From positions 92,836,234 to 92,900,233 of the forward strand of contig JAKTNV010000006.1 in the NCBI GenBank assembly GCA_022747635.1: DNA of 64,000 nt, read 5' to 3'. The stretch is from Hetaerina americana. Lineage: Eukaryota; Arthropoda; Insecta; Odonata; Calopterygidae. A program made the position numbers and the translations under genes. Positions 35,701 through 49,698 of this stretch are shown piece after piece (the stretch's first letter is position 1; each line of letters opens with the position of its first letter). The notes under the pieces are model-generated. The model saw nothing but the letters and a program-made list of their open reading frames with translations. It had not been told where the DNA came from and ran no database searches.

Positions 35701-38700
35701 CTAGGTGAAAATCTCACTAGACACAAATCAAACAAAAATGTATCCAAGGTGTGTATTGTTTTTCATTTTCATCAAATAAACAAAATAAAACCCAGAATGA
35801 ATCCTGAAAGACAATAAAAGATCATAAAAGATGCTTCAGCGCAGGTGTTAATGTTACTAAAAGAGCCCAAATTTCTAAAAATATTGCGAAAAACACTAAT
35901 CTTCTGTTTTAGAGTGAATGTTTGAGGTGTATAGAAGGCATTTATTTCATGTTTAGAAAATTTAATTTTTCACATTTCTCCATGAAAAGTGCCAATACCC
36001 CTCCATTTGGGTTCTAGGTGAAATTCTCACTCAACACAAATCAAACAAAAATGTTTCCATGGTGTGTACTGTTGTTCATTTTCATCAAATAAACAAAATA
36101 AAACCCAGAATTAATCCTGAAAGACAAGAAATGAGCATAAAAGATGCTTCAACGCAAGTGTTAATGTTACTAAAAGAGCCCAAATTTCTAAAAATATTGC
36201 GAAAAACAATAATCTTCTGTTTTAGAGTGAATGTTTGAGGTGTATAGAAGGCATTTATTTCATGTTTAGAAATTTTAATTTTGTCATTTTTCCATGAAAA
36301 GTGCCAATACCCCCCCTTTGGGTTCTAGGTGAAAATCTCACTCGACACAAATCAAACAAAAATGTATCCAAGGTGTGTATTGTTGTTCATTTTCCTCAAA
36401 TAACCAAATAAAACCCAGAATTAATCCTGAAAGACAATAAAAGATCATAAAAGATTCTTCAGCCCAGGTGTTAATGTTACTAAAGAGCCCAAATTTCTAA
36501 AAATATTGCGAAAAACAACAATCTTCTGTTTTAGAGTGAATGTTTGAGGTGTATAGAAGGCATTTATTCCATTTTTAGAAAACTTAATTTTTCATATTTT
36601 TCCATGAAAAGTGCCCTTTGGGTTCTATGTGAAAATCTCACTCAACACAAATCAAACAAAAATGTTTCCATTGTGTGTATTGTTGTTCATTTTCATCAAA
36701 TAAACAAAATAAAACCCAGAATTAATCCTGAAAGACAAGAAATGAGCATAAAAGATGATTCAGCGCAAGTGTTAATGTTACTAAAAGAGCCCAAATTTCT
36801 AAAAATATTGCGAAAAACACTAATCTTCTGTTTTAGAGTGAATGTTTAAGGTGTATAGAAGGCATTTATTTCATGTTTAGAAATTTTAATTTTGTCATTT
36901 TTCCATGAAAAGTGCCAATACCCCCCCTTTGGGTTCTAGGTGAAAATCTTACTCAACACAAATTAAACAAAAATGTATCCAAGGTGTGTATTGTTGTTCA
37001 TTTTCATCAAATAAACAAAATAAAACCCAGAATTAATCCTGAAAGACAACATATGAGCATAAAAGATGCTTCAGCACAAGTGTTAATGTTACTAAAAGAG
37101 CCCAAATTTCTAAAAATATTGCGAAAAACAACAATCTTCTGTTTTAGAGTGAATGTTTGAAGCGTATAGAAGGCATTTATTTCATGTTTAGAAAATTTAA
37201 TTTTTCACATTTCTCCATGAAAAGTGCCAATACCCCTCCATTTGGGTTCTAGGTGAAATTCTCACTCAACACAAATCAAACAAAAATGTTTCCATGGTGT
37301 GTACTGTTGTTCATTTTCATCGAATAAACAAAATAAAACCCAGAATTAATCCTGAAAGACAAGAAATGAGCATAAAAGATGCTTCAGTGCAAGTGTTAAT
37401 GTTACTAAAAGAGCCCAAATTTCTAAAAATATTGCGAAAAACAACAATCTTCTGTTTTAGAGTGAATGTTTGAGGTGTATAGAAGGCATTTATTCCATTT
37501 TTAGAAAATTTAATTTTTCATATTTTTCCATGAAAAGTACCCTTAGGGTTCTATGTGAAAATCTCACTCAACACAAATCAAACAAAAATGTTTCCATGGT
37601 GTGTATTGTTGTTCATTTTTATCAAATAAACAAAATAAAACCCAGAATGAATCCTGAAAGACAAGAAATAAGCATAAAAGATGCTTCAGCGCAGGTGTTA
37701 ATGTTACTAAAAGAGCCCAAATTTCTAAAAATATTGCGAAAAACAACAATCTTCTGTTTTAGAGTGAATGTTTGAGGTGTTTTGAAGGCTTTTATTTCAT
37801 TTTTAGAAAATTTAATTTTTTACCTTTTTCCATGAAAAGTGCCAATACCCCTCCATTTGGGTTCTAGGTGAAATTCTCACTCAACACAAATCAAACAAAA
37901 ATGTATCCAAGGTGTGTATTGTTGTTCATTTTCATCAAATAAACAAAATAAAACCCAGAATGAATCCTGAAAGACAATAAAAGATCATAAAAGATGCTTC
38001 AGCCCAGGTGTTAATGTTACTAAAAGGGCCCAAATTTCTAAAAATATTGCGAAAAACAACAATCTTCTGTTTTAGAGTAAATTTTTGAGGTGTATAGAAG
38101 GCATTTATTCCATTTTTAGAAAATTTAATTTTTCATATTTTTCCATGAAAAGTGCCCTTTGGGTTCTATGTGAAAATCTCACTCAACACAAATCAAACAA
38201 AAATGTTTCCATGGTGTGTATTGTTGTTCATTTTCATCAAATAAACAAAATAAAACCCAGAATGAATCCTGAAAGACAAGAAATAAGCATAAAAAATGCT
38301 TCAGCGCAGGTGTTAATGTTACTAAAAGAGCCCAAATTTCTAAAAATATTGCGAAAAACACTAATCTTCTGTTTTAGAGTGAATGTTTGAGGTGTATAGA
38401 AGGCATTTATTTCATGTTTAGAAAATTTAATTTTTCACATTTCTCCATGAAAAGTGCCAATACCCCTCCATTTGGGTTCTAGGTGAAATTCTCACTCAAC
38501 ACAAATCAAACAAAAATGTTTCCATGGTGTGTACTGTTGTTCATTTTCATCAAATAAACAAAATAAAACCCAGAATTAATCCTGAAAGACAAGAAATGAG
38601 CATAAAAGATGCTTCAGCGCAAGTGTTAATGTCATTAAAAGAGCCCAAATTTCTAAAAATACTGCGAAAAACAACAATCTTCTGTTTTAGAGTGAATGTT

Positions 38701-41700
38701 TGAGGTGTTTAGAAGGCATTTATTTCATTTTTAGAAAATTTAAATTTCATATTTTTCCATGAAAAGTGCCAATACCCCCCCCTTTGGGTTCTAGGTGAAA
38801 ATCTCACTCGACACAAATCAAACAAAAATGTATCCAAGGTGTGTATTGTTGTTCATTTTCATCAAATAAACACAATAAAACCCAGAATTAATCCTGAAAG
38901 ACAATAAAAGATCATAAAAGATGCTTCAGCCCAGGTGTTAATGTTACTAAAAGAGCCCAAATTTCTAAAAATATTGCGAAAAACAAGAATCTTCTGTTTT
39001 TGAGTGAATGTTTGAGGTGTATAGAAGGCATTTATTTCATGTTTAGAAATTTTAATTTTGTCATTTTTCCATGAAAAGTGCCAATACCCCCCCTTTGGGT
39101 TCTAGGTGAAAATCTTACTCAACACAAATCAAACAAAAATGTATCCAAGATTTGTATTGTTGTTCATTTTCATCAAATTAACAAAATAAAACCCAGAATT
39201 AATCCTGAAAGACAACATATGAGCATAAAAGATGCTTCAGCGCAAGTGTTAATGTTACTAAAAGAGCCCAAATTTCTAAAAATATTGCGAAAAACAACAA
39301 TCTTCTGTTTTAGAGTAAATGTTTGAGGTGTATAGAAGGCATTTATTCCATTTTTTGAAAATTTAATTTTTCATATTTTTCCATGAAAAGTGCCCTTTGG
39401 GTTCTATGTGAAAATCTCACTCAACACAAATCAAACAAAAATGTTTCCATGGTGTGTATTGTTGTTCATTTTCATCAAATAAACAAAATAAAACCCAGAA
39501 TTAATCCTGAAAGACAAGAAATAAGCATAAAAAATGCTTCAGCGCAGGTGTTAATGTTACTAAAAGAGCCCAAATTTCTAAAAATATTGCGAAAAACACT
39601 AATCTTCTGTTTTAGAGTGAATGTTTGAGGTGTATAGAAGGCATTTATTTCATGTTTAGAAAATTTAATTTTTCACATTTCTCCATGAAAAGTGCCAATA
39701 CCCCTCCATTTGGGTTCTAGGTGAAATTCTCACTCAACACAAATCAAACAAAAATGTTTCCATGGTGTGTACTGTTGTTCATTTTCATCAAATAAACAAA
39801 ATAAAACCCAGAATTAATCCTGAAAGACAAGAAATGAGCATAAAAGATGCTTCAGCGCAAGTGTTAATGTCATTAAAAGAGCCCAAATTTCTAAAAATAC
39901 TGCGAAAAACAACAATCTTCTGTTTTAGAGTGAATGTTTGAGGTGTATAGAAGGCATTTATTTCATGTTTAGAAAATTTCATTTTTCACATTTCTCCATG
40001 AAAAGTGCCAATACCCCTCCATTTGGGTTCTAGGTGAAATTCTCACTCAACACAAATCAAACAAAAATGTTTCCATGGTTTGTACTGTTGTTCATTTTCA
40101 TCAAATAAACAAAATAAAACCCAGAATTAATCCTGAAAGACAAGAAATGAGCATAAAAGATGCTTCAGCGCAAGTGTTAATGTTACTAAAAGAGCCCAAA
40201 TTTCTAATAATATTGCGAAAAACAATAATCTTCTGTTTTAGAGTGAATGTTTGAGGTGTATAGAAGGCATTTATTTCATGTTTAGAAATTTTAATTTTGT
40301 CATTTTTCCATGAAAAGTGCCAATACCCCCCCTTTGGGTTCTAGGTGAAAATCTTACTCAACACAAATCAAACAAAAATGTATCCAAGGTGTGTATTGTT
40401 GTTAATTTTCATCAAATAAACAAAATAAAACCCAGAATTAATCCTGAAAGACAAGAAATGAGCATAAAAGATACTTCAGCGCAAGTGTTAATGTTACTAA
40501 AAGAGCCCAAATTTCTAAAAATATTGCGAAAAACAATAATCTTCTGTTTTAGAGTGAATGTTTGAGGTGTATAGAAGGCATTTATTTCATGTTTAGAAAT
40601 TTAAATTTTGTCATTTTTCCATGAAAAGTGCCAATACCCCCCTTTTGGGTTCTAGGTGAAAATCTTACTCAACACAAATCAAACAAAAATGTATCCAAGG
40701 TGTGTATAGTTGTTCATTTTCATCAAATAAACAAAATAAAACCCAGAATAAATCCTGAAAGACAATAAAAGATCATAAAAGATGCTTCAGCCCAAGTGTT
40801 AATGTTACTAAAAGAGCCCAAATTTCTAAAAATATTGCGAAAAACAACAATCTTCTGTTTTAGAGTGAATGTTTGAGGTGTTTAGAAGGCTTTTATTTCA
40901 TTTTAAAAAAAAATTTAATTTTTTACCTTTTTCCATGAAAAGTGCCAATACTTCCCCCTTTGGGTTCTAGGTGAAAATCTCACTCGACACAAATCAAACA
41001 AAAATGTATCCAAGGTGTGTATTGTTGTTCATTTTCATCAAATAAACAAAATAAAACCCAGAATTAATCCTGAAAGACAAGAAATGAGCATAAAAGATGC
41101 TTCAGCGCAAGTGTTAATGTTACTAAAAGAGCCCAAATTTCTAAAAATATTGCGAAAAACAATAATCTTCTGTTTTAGAGTGAATGTTTGAGGTGTATAG
41201 AAGGCATTTATTTCATGTTTAGAAATTTAAATTTTGTCATTTTTCCATGAAAAGTGCCAATACCCCCCTTTTGGGTTCTAGGTGAAAATCTTACTCAACA
41301 CAAATCAAACAAAAATGTATCTAAGGTGTGTATTGTTGTTCATTTTCATCAAATAAACAAAATAAAACCCAGAATAAATCCTGAAAGACAATAAAAGATC
41401 ATAAGAGATGCTTCAGCCCAAGTGTTAATGTTACTAAAAGAGCCCAAATTTCTAAAAATATTGCGAAAAACAACAATCTTCTGTTTAGAGTGAATGTTTG
41501 AGGTGTTTAGAAGGCTTTTATTTCATTTTAAAAAAAAATTTAATTTTTTACCTTTTTCCATGAAAAGTGCCAATACTTCCCCCTTTGGGTTCTAGGTGAA
41601 AATCTCACTCGACACAAATCAAACAAAAATGTATCCAAGGTGTGTATTGTTGTTCATTTTCATCAAATAAACAAAATAAAACCCAGAATTAATCCTGAAA

Positions 41701-44700
41701 GACAATAAAAGATCATAAAAGATGCTTCAGCCCAGGTGTTAATGTTACTAAAAGAGCCCAAATTTCTAAAAATATTGCGAAAAACAACAATCTTCTGTTT
41801 TAGAGTGAATGTTTGAGGTGTATAGAAGGCATTTATTTAATGTTTAGAAATTTTAATTTTGTCATTTTTCCATGAAAAGTGCCAATACCCGCCCTTTGGG
41901 TTCTAGGTGAAAATCTTACTCAACACAAATCAAACAAAAATGTATCCAAGGTGTGTATTGTTGTTCATTTTCATCAAATTAACAAAATAAAACCCAGAAT
42001 TAATCCTGAAAGACAAGAAATGAGCATAAAAGATGCTTCAGCGCAAGTGTTAAAGTTACTAAAAGAGCCCAAATTTCTAAAAATACTGCGAAAAACAACA
42101 ATCTTCTGTTTTAGAGTGAATGTTTGAGGTGTTTAGAAGGCATTTATTTCATTTTTAGAAAATTTAATTTTTCACATTTTTCCATGAAAAGTGCCAATAC
42201 CCCCCCCTAAGGGTTCTAGGTGAAAATCTCACTCGACACAAATCAAACAAAAATGTTTCCATGGTGTGTACTGTTGTTCATTTTCATCAAATAAACAAAA
42301 TAAAACCCAGAATAAATCCTGAAAGACAAGAAATGAGCATAAAAGATGCTTCAGCCCAGGTGTTAATGTTACTAAAAGAGCCCAAATTTCTAAAAATATT
42401 GCAAAAAACAACAATCTTCTCTTTGAGAGTGAATGTTTGACGTGTATAGAAGGCATATATTTCATGTTTAGAAATTTTAATTATCATATTTTTCCAGGAA
42501 AAGAGCCCTTTGGGTTCTAGGTGAAAATCTCACTCGACACATCAAACAAAAATGTTTCCATGGCGTGTATTGTTGTTCATTTTCATCAAATTAACAAAAT
42601 AAAACCCAGAATTAATCCTGAAAGACAACATATGAGCATAAAAGATGCTTCAGCGCAAGTGTTAATGTTACTAAAAGAGCCCAAATTTCTAAAAATATTG
42701 CGAAAAAAACAATCTTCTGTTTTAGAGTAAATGTTTGAGGTGTATAGAAGGCATTTATTCCATTTTTAGAAAATTTAATTTTTCATATTTTTCCATGAAA
42801 AGTGCCCTTTTGGTTCTAAATGAAAATCTCACTCAACACAAATCAAACAAAAATGTTTCCATGGTGTCTATTGTTGTTCATTTTTATCAAATAAACAAAA
42901 TAAAACCCAGAATGAATCCTGAAAGACAAGAAATAAGCATAAAAGATGCTTCAGCGCAGGTGTTAATGTTACTAAAAGAGCCCAAATTTCTAAAAATATT
43001 GCGAAAAACAATAATCTTCTGTTTTAGAGTGAAAGTTTGAGGTGTATAGAAAGCATTTATTTCATGTTTAGAAAATTTAATTTTTCACATTTCTCCATGA
43101 AAAGTGCCAATACCCCTCCATTTGGGTTCTAGGTGAAATTCTCACTCAACACAAATCATACAAAAATGTTTCCATGGGGTGAACTATTGTTCATTTTCAT
43201 CAAATAAACAAAATAAAACCCAGAATTAATCCTGAAAGACAAGAAATGAGCATAAAAGATGCTTCAGCGCAAGTGTTAATGTTACTAAAAGAGCCCAAAT
43301 TTCTAAAAATATTGCGAAAAACAATAATCTTCTGTTTTAGAGTGAATGTTTGAGGTGTATAGAAGGCATTTATTTCATGTTTAGAAATTTTAATTTTGTC
43401 ATTTTTCCATGAAAAGTGCCAATACCCCCCTTTCGGGTTCTAGGTGAAAATCTTACATGACACAAATCAAACAAAAATGTATCCAAGGTGTGTATTGTTG
43501 TTCATTTTCATCAAATATACAAAATAAAACCCAGAATAAATCCTGAAAGACAATAAAAGATCATAAAAGATGCTTCAGCCCAAGTGTTAATGTTACTAAA
43601 AGAGCCCAAATTTCTAAAAATATTGCGAAAAACAACAATCTTCTGTTTTAGAGTGAATGTTTGAGGTGTTTAGAAGGCATTTATTTCATTTTTAGAAAAT
43701 TTAATTTTTCACATTTTTCCATGAAAAGTGCCAATACCCCCCCCTTAGGGTTCTAGGTGAAAATCTCACTCGACACAAATCAAACAAAAATGTATCCAAG
43801 GTGTGTATTGTTGTTCATTTTCATCAAATAAACAAATTAAAACCCAGAATGAATCCTGAAAGACAATAAATGATCATAAAAGATGCTTCAGCCCAGGTGT
43901 TAATGCTACTAAAAGAGCCCAAATTTCTAAAAATATTGCGAAAAACAACAATCTTCTGTTTTAGAGTGAATGTTTGAGGTGTTTAGAAGGCATTTATTTC
44001 ATTTTTAGAAAATTTAATTTTTCACATTTTTCCATGAAAAGTGCCAATAACCCCTTTTGGGTTCTAGGTGAAAATCTTACTCAACACAAATCAAACAAAA
44101 ATGTATCCAAGGTGTGTATATTTGTTCATTGTCATCAAATAAACAAAATAAAACCCAGAATAAATCCTGAAAGACAATAAAAGATCATAAAAGATGCTTC
44201 AGCCCAAGTGTTAATGTTACTAAAAGAGCCCAAATTTCTAAAAATATTGCGAAAAACAACAATCTTCTGTTTTAGAGTGAATGTTTGAGGTGTTTAGAAG
44301 GCTTTTATTTCATTTAAAAAAAAAATTTAATTTTTTACATTTTTCCATGAAAAGTGCCAATACCCCCCCCTTTGGGTTCTAGGTGAAAATCTCACTCGAC
44401 ACAAATCAAACAAAAATGTATCCATGGTGTGTATTGTTGTTCATTTTCATCAAATAAACAAAATAAAACCCAGAATGTATCCTGAAAGACAATAAATGAT
44501 CAGAAAAGATGCTTCAGCCCAGGTGTTAATGATACTAAAAGAGCCCAAATTTCTAAAAATATTGTGAAAAACAACAATCTTCTGTTTTAGAGTGAATGTT
44601 TGAGGTGTTTAGAAGGCATTTATTTCATTTTTAGAAAATTTAATTTTTCACTATTTTCCATGAAAAGTGCCAATACCCCCCCCTTTGGGTTCTAGGTGAA

Positions 44701-44710
44701 AATCTCACTC
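24865..44710 (+). repeat. 25-kb higher-order repeat, copy 2, units 81-144
   Basis: Near-identical to 1-19,524. Starts of the first units: 24865, 25177, 25490, 25803, 26116, 26434, 26745, 27057, 27368, 27681, 27980, 28282, 28595, 28906, 29218, 29533, 29846, 30159, 30472, 30783, 31084. Later starts are those of copy 1 plus 25,186. Substitutions I found, without an exhaustive base-by-base pass: 2309-2310/27182-27183, 3506/28379, 7907/33093, 9466/34652, 10708/35894, 16110/41296 and 16653/41839. Past 26.8 kb I saw no length difference except one whole extra monomer. Copy 2 carries every nested sub-repeat of copy 1 at the shifted position. Confidence 0.93.
29846..30158 (+). repeat. Monomer present in copy 2, missing in copy 1
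   Basis: A 313-bp unit with CCAACGTGTG, TCCTGACAGAC and AATAAATGATC. It is the only whole-unit difference found between the two 25-kb copies and shifts the offset from 24,873 to 25,186. It belongs to the same type as the units at 9,001 and 10,251. Confidence 0.85.
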
Positions 44711-45053
44711 CACACAAATCAAACAAAAATGTATCCAAGGTGTGTATTGTTGTTCATTTTCATCAAATAAACAAAATAAAACCCAGAATGAATCCTGAAA
44801 GACAATAAATGATCATAAAAGATGCTTCAGCCCAGGTGTTAATGTTACTAAAAGAGCCCGAATTTCTAAAAATATTGCGAAAAACAACAATCTTCTGTTT
44901 TAGAGTGAATGTTTGAGGTGTTTAGAAGGCATTTATTTCATTTTTAGAAAATTTAATTTTTCACATTTTTCCATGAAAAGTGCCAATACCCCCCCCTTTG
45001 GGTTCTAGGTGAAAATCTCACTAGACACAAATCAAACAAAAATGTATCCAAGG
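43802..45053 (+). repeat. A-run block, copy crossing the right edge of the 25-kb repeat
   Basis: Unit starts are 43802, 44113, 44428, 44741 and 45054. They match 58648, 58960, 59275, 59588 and 59901 at a near-constant offset of 14,846-14,847. The series continues smoothly through 44,710, whereas copy 1 breaks at 19,524. The right flank of copy 2 is therefore probably the original continuation, and 19,525 the new junction. Confidence 0.8.
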
Positions 45054-46903
45054 TGTGTATTGTTGTTCATTTTCATCAAATAAACAAAATAAAACCCAGA
45101 ATGAATCCTGAAAGACAATAAAAGTTCATAAAAGATGCTTCAGCGCAGGTGTTAATGTTACTAAAAGAGCCCAAATTTCTAAAAATATTGCGAAAAACAA
45201 TAATCTTCTGTTTTAGAGTGAATGTTTGAGGTGTATAGAAGGCATTTATTTCATGTTTAGAAAATTTAATTTTTCACATTTCTCCATGAAAAGTGCCAAT
45301 ACCCCTCCATTTGGGTTCTAGGTGAAATTCTCACTCGACACATCAAACAAAAATGTTTCAATGGTGTGTATTGTTGTTCATTTTCATCAAATTAACAAAA
45401 TAAAACCCAGAATTAATCCTGAAAGACAAGAAATGAGCATAAAAGATGCTTCAGCGCAAGTGTTAATGTTACTAAAAGAGCCCAAATTTCTAAAAATATT
45501 GCGAAAAACAATAATCTTCTGTTTTAGAGTGAATGTTTGAGGTGTATAGAAGGCATTTTTTCCATTTTTAGAAAATTTAATTTTTCATATTTTTCCATGA
45601 AAAGTGCCCTTTGGGTTCTATGTGAAAATCTCACTCAACACAAATCAAACAAAAATGTTTCCATGGTATGTATTGTTGTTCATTTTAATCAAATAAACAA
45701 AATAAAACCCAGAATTAATCCTGAAAGACAAGAAATGAGCATAAAAGATGATTCAGCGCAAGTGTTAATGTTACTAAAAGAGCCCAAATTTCTAAAAATA
45801 TTGCGAAAAACAATAATCTTCTGTTTTAGAGTGAATGTTTAAGGTGTATAGAAGGCATTTATTTCATGTTTAGAAATTTTAATTTTGTCATTTTTCCATG
45901 AAAAGTGCCAATACCCCCCCTTTGGGTTCTAGGTGAAAATCTTACTCAACACAAATCAAACAAAAATGTATCCAAGGTGTGTATTGTTGTTCATTTTCAT
46001 CAAATAAACAAAATAAAACCCAGAATTAATCCTGAAAGACAATAAAAGATCATAAAAGATGCTTCAGCCCAAGTGTTAATGTTACTAAAAGAGCCAAAAT
46101 TTTTAAAAATATTGCGAAAAACAACAATCTTCTGTTTTAGAGTGAATGTTTGAGGTGTTTAGAAGGCTTTTATTTCATTTTTAGAAAATTTAATTTTTTA
46201 CATTTTTCCATGAAAAGTGCCAATACTTCCCCCTTTGGGTTCTAGGTGAAAATCTCACTCGACACAAATCAAACAAAAATGTATCCAAGGTGTGTATTGT
46301 TGTTCATTTTCATCAAATAAACAAAATAAAACCCAGAATGTATCCTGAAAGACAAGAAATGAGCATAAAAGATGCTTCAGCCCAGGTGTTAATGTTACTA
46401 AAAGAGCCCAAATTTCTAAAAATATTGCGAAAAACAACAATCTTCTGTTTTAGAGTGAATGTTTGAGGTGTATAGAAGGCATTTATTTCATTTTTAGAAA
46501 ATTTAATTTTTCACATTTTTCCATGAAAAGTACCCTTTGGGTTCTAGGTGAAAATCTCACTCGACACAAATCAAACAAAAATGTTTCCATGGTGTGTATT
46601 GTTGCTCATTTTCATCAAATTAACAAAATAAAACCCAGAATGAATCCTGAAAGACAATAAAAGATCATAAAAGATGCTTCAGCCCAGGTGTTAATGTTAC
46701 TAAAAGAGCCCAAATTTCTAAAAATATTGCGAAAAACAACAATCTTCTGTTTTTGAGTGAATGTTTGAGGTGTACAGAAGGCATTTATTTCATGTTTTGA
46801 AATTTTAATTTTGTCATTTTTCCATGATAAGTGCCAATACCCCCCCTTTGGGTTCTAGGTGAAAATCTTACTCAACACAAATCAAACAAAAATGTATCCA
46901 AGG

Positions 46904-47820
46904 TGTGTATTGTTGTTCATTTTCATCAAATTAACAAAATAAAACCCAGAATGAATCCTGAAAGACAACATATCAGCATAAAAGATGCTTCAGCACAAGT
47001 GTTAATGTTACTAAAAGAGCCCAAATTTCTAAAAATATTGCGAAAAACAACAATCTTCTGTTTTAGAGTAAATGTTTGAAGTGTATAGAAGGCATTTATT
47101 CCATTTTTAGAAAATTTAATTTTTCATATTTTTCCATGAAAAGTGCCCTTTGGGTTCTATGTGAAAATCTCACTCAACACAAATCAAACAAAAATGTTTC
47201 CAAGGTGTGTATTGTTGTTCATTTTCATCAAATAAACAAAATAAAACCCAGAATGTATCCTGAAAGACAACATATGAGCATAAAATATGCTTCAGCCCAG
47301 GTGTTAATGTTACTAAAAGAGCCCAAATTTCTAAAAATATTGCGAAAAACAACAATCTTCTGTTTTAGAGTGAATGTTTGAGGTGTATAGAAGGCATTTA
47401 TTTCATTTTTAGAAAATTTAATTTTTCACATTTTTCCATGAAAAGTACCCTTTGGGTTCTATGTGAAAATCTCACTCAACACAAATCAAACAAAAATGTT
47501 TCCATGGTGTGTATTGTTGTTCATTTTCATCAAATTAACAAAATAAAACCCAGAATGAATCCTGAAAGACAAGAAATAAACATAAAAGATGCTTCAGCGC
47601 AGGTGTTAATGTTACTAAAAGAGCCCAAATTTCTAAAAATATTGCGAAAAACAATAATCTTCTGTTTTAGAGTGAATGTTTGAGGTGTATAGAAGGCATT
47701 TATTTCATGTTTAGAAAATTTAATTTTTCACATTTCTCCATGAAAAGTGCCAATACCCCTCCATTTGGGTTCTAGGTGAAATTCTCACTCAACACAAATC
47801 AAACAAAAATGTTTTTATGG
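46904..47820 (+). repeat. Three-unit block B, first of three copies
   Basis: The 47206 and 47508 units are preceded by a unit with CAAATTAAC, GAATGAATCC and CAACATATCAGC. The series 46904-47206-47508 repeats at 51553-51855-52157 (offset 4,649, 15 units) and 54642-54944-55246 (a further 3,089, 10 units). Markers are TTTCCAAGGTG, GAATGTATCC with CAACATATGAGC, and GTACCCTTTGGG. It has two adjacent short units. Confidence 0.85.
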
Positions 47821-48132
47821 TGTGTACTGTTGTTCATTTTCATCAAATAAACTAAATTAAACCCAGAATGTATCCTGAAAGACAATAAATGATCATAAAA
47901 GATGCTTCAGCCCAGGTGTTAGTGTTACTAAAAGAGCCCAAATTTCTAAAAATATTGCGAAAAACAACAATCTTCTGTTTAAGAGTGAATGTTTGAGGTG
48001 TTTATAAGGCATTTATTTCATTTTTAGAAAATTTAATTTTTCACATTTTTCCATGAAAAGTGCCAATAACCCCCTTTTGGGTTCTAGGTGAAAATCTTAC
48101 TCAACACAAATCAAACAAAAATGTATCCAAGG

Positions 48133-49698
48133 TGTGTATTGTTGTTCATTGTCATCAAATAAACAAAATAAAACCCAGAATAAATCCTGAAAGACAATAA
48201 AAGATCATAAAAGATGCTTCAGCCCAAGTGTTAATGTTACTAAAAGAGCCCAAATTTCTAAAAATATTGCGAAAAACAACAATCTTCTGTTTTAGAGTGA
48301 ATGTTTGAGGTGTTTAGAAGGCTTTTATTTCATTTAAAAAAAAATTTAATTTTTTACATTTTTCCATGAAAAGTGCCAATACCCCCCCCTTTGGGTTCTA
48401 GGTGAAAATCTCACTCGACACAAATCAAACAAAAATGTATCCAAGGTGTGTATTGTTGTTCATTTTCATCAAATAAACAAAATAAAACCCAGAATGTATC
48501 CTGAAAGACAATAAATGATCAGAAAAGATGCTTCAGCCCAGGTGTTAATGTTACTAAAAGAGCCCAAATTTCTAAAAATATTGCGAAAAACAATAATCTT
48601 CTGTTTTAGAGTGAATGTTTAAGGTGTATAGAAGGCATTTATTTCATGTTTAGAAATTTTAATTTTGTCATTTTTCCATGAAAAGTGCCAATACCCCCCC
48701 TTTGGGTTCTAGGTGAAAATCTTACTCAACACAAATCAAACAAAAATGTATCCAAGGTGTGTATTGTTGTTCATTTTCATCAAATAAACAAAATAAAACC
48801 CAGAATTAATCCTGAAAGACAATAAAAGATCATAAAAGATGCTTCAGCCCAAGTGTTAATGTTACTAAAAGAGCCCAAATTTCTAAAAATATTGCGAAAA
48901 ACAACAATCTTCTGTTTTAGAGTGAATGTTTGAGGTGTTTAGAAGGCTTTTATTTCATTTAAAAAAAAAATTTAATTTTTTACATTTTTCCATGAAAAGT
49001 GCCAATACCCCCCCCTTTGGGTTCTAGGTGAAAATCTCACTCAACACAAATCAAACAAAAATGTATCCAAGGTGTGTATTGTTGTTCATTTTCATCAAAT
49101 AAACAAAATAAAACCCAGAATGTATCCTGAAAGACAATAAATGATCAGAAAAGATGCTTCAGCCCAGGTGTTAATGTTACTAAAAGAGCCCAAATTTCTA
49201 AAAATATTGTGAAAAACAACAATCTTCTCTTTTAGAGTGAATGTTTGAGGTGTTTAGAAGGCCTTTATTTCATTTTTAGAAAATTTAATTTTTCACTATT
49301 TTCCATGAAAAGTGCCAATACCCCCCCCTTTGGGTTCTAGGTGAAAATCTCACTCGACACAAATCAAACAAAAATGTATCCAAGGTGTGTATTGTTGTTC
49401 ATTTTCATCAAATAAACAAAATAAAACCTAGAATGAATCCTGAAAGACAATAAATGATCATAAAAGATGCTTCAGCCCAGGTGTTAATGTTACTAAAAGA
49501 GCCCAAATTTCTAAAAATATTGCGAAAAACAACAATCTTCTGTTTTAGAGTGAATGTTTGAGGTGTTTAGAAGGCATTTATTTCATTTTTAGAAAATTTA
49601 ATTTTTCACATTTTTCCATGAAAAGTGCCAATACCCCCCCCTTTGGGTTCTAGGTGAAAATCTCACTAGACACAAATCAAACAAAAATGTATCCAAGG
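48133..49698 (+). repeat. A-run block with an internal 626-bp dimer
   Basis: Units 48133 and 48447 repeat as 48758 and 49073 at 625-626 bp. The A-run member is followed by the GATCAGAAAAG member each time. The second pair continues into the CACTATTTTCC and CACTAGACAC units (49386, 49699), as at 44,428-45,054 and 59,275-59,901. The first pair is fused to a different unit near 48,560. Confidence 0.8.
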
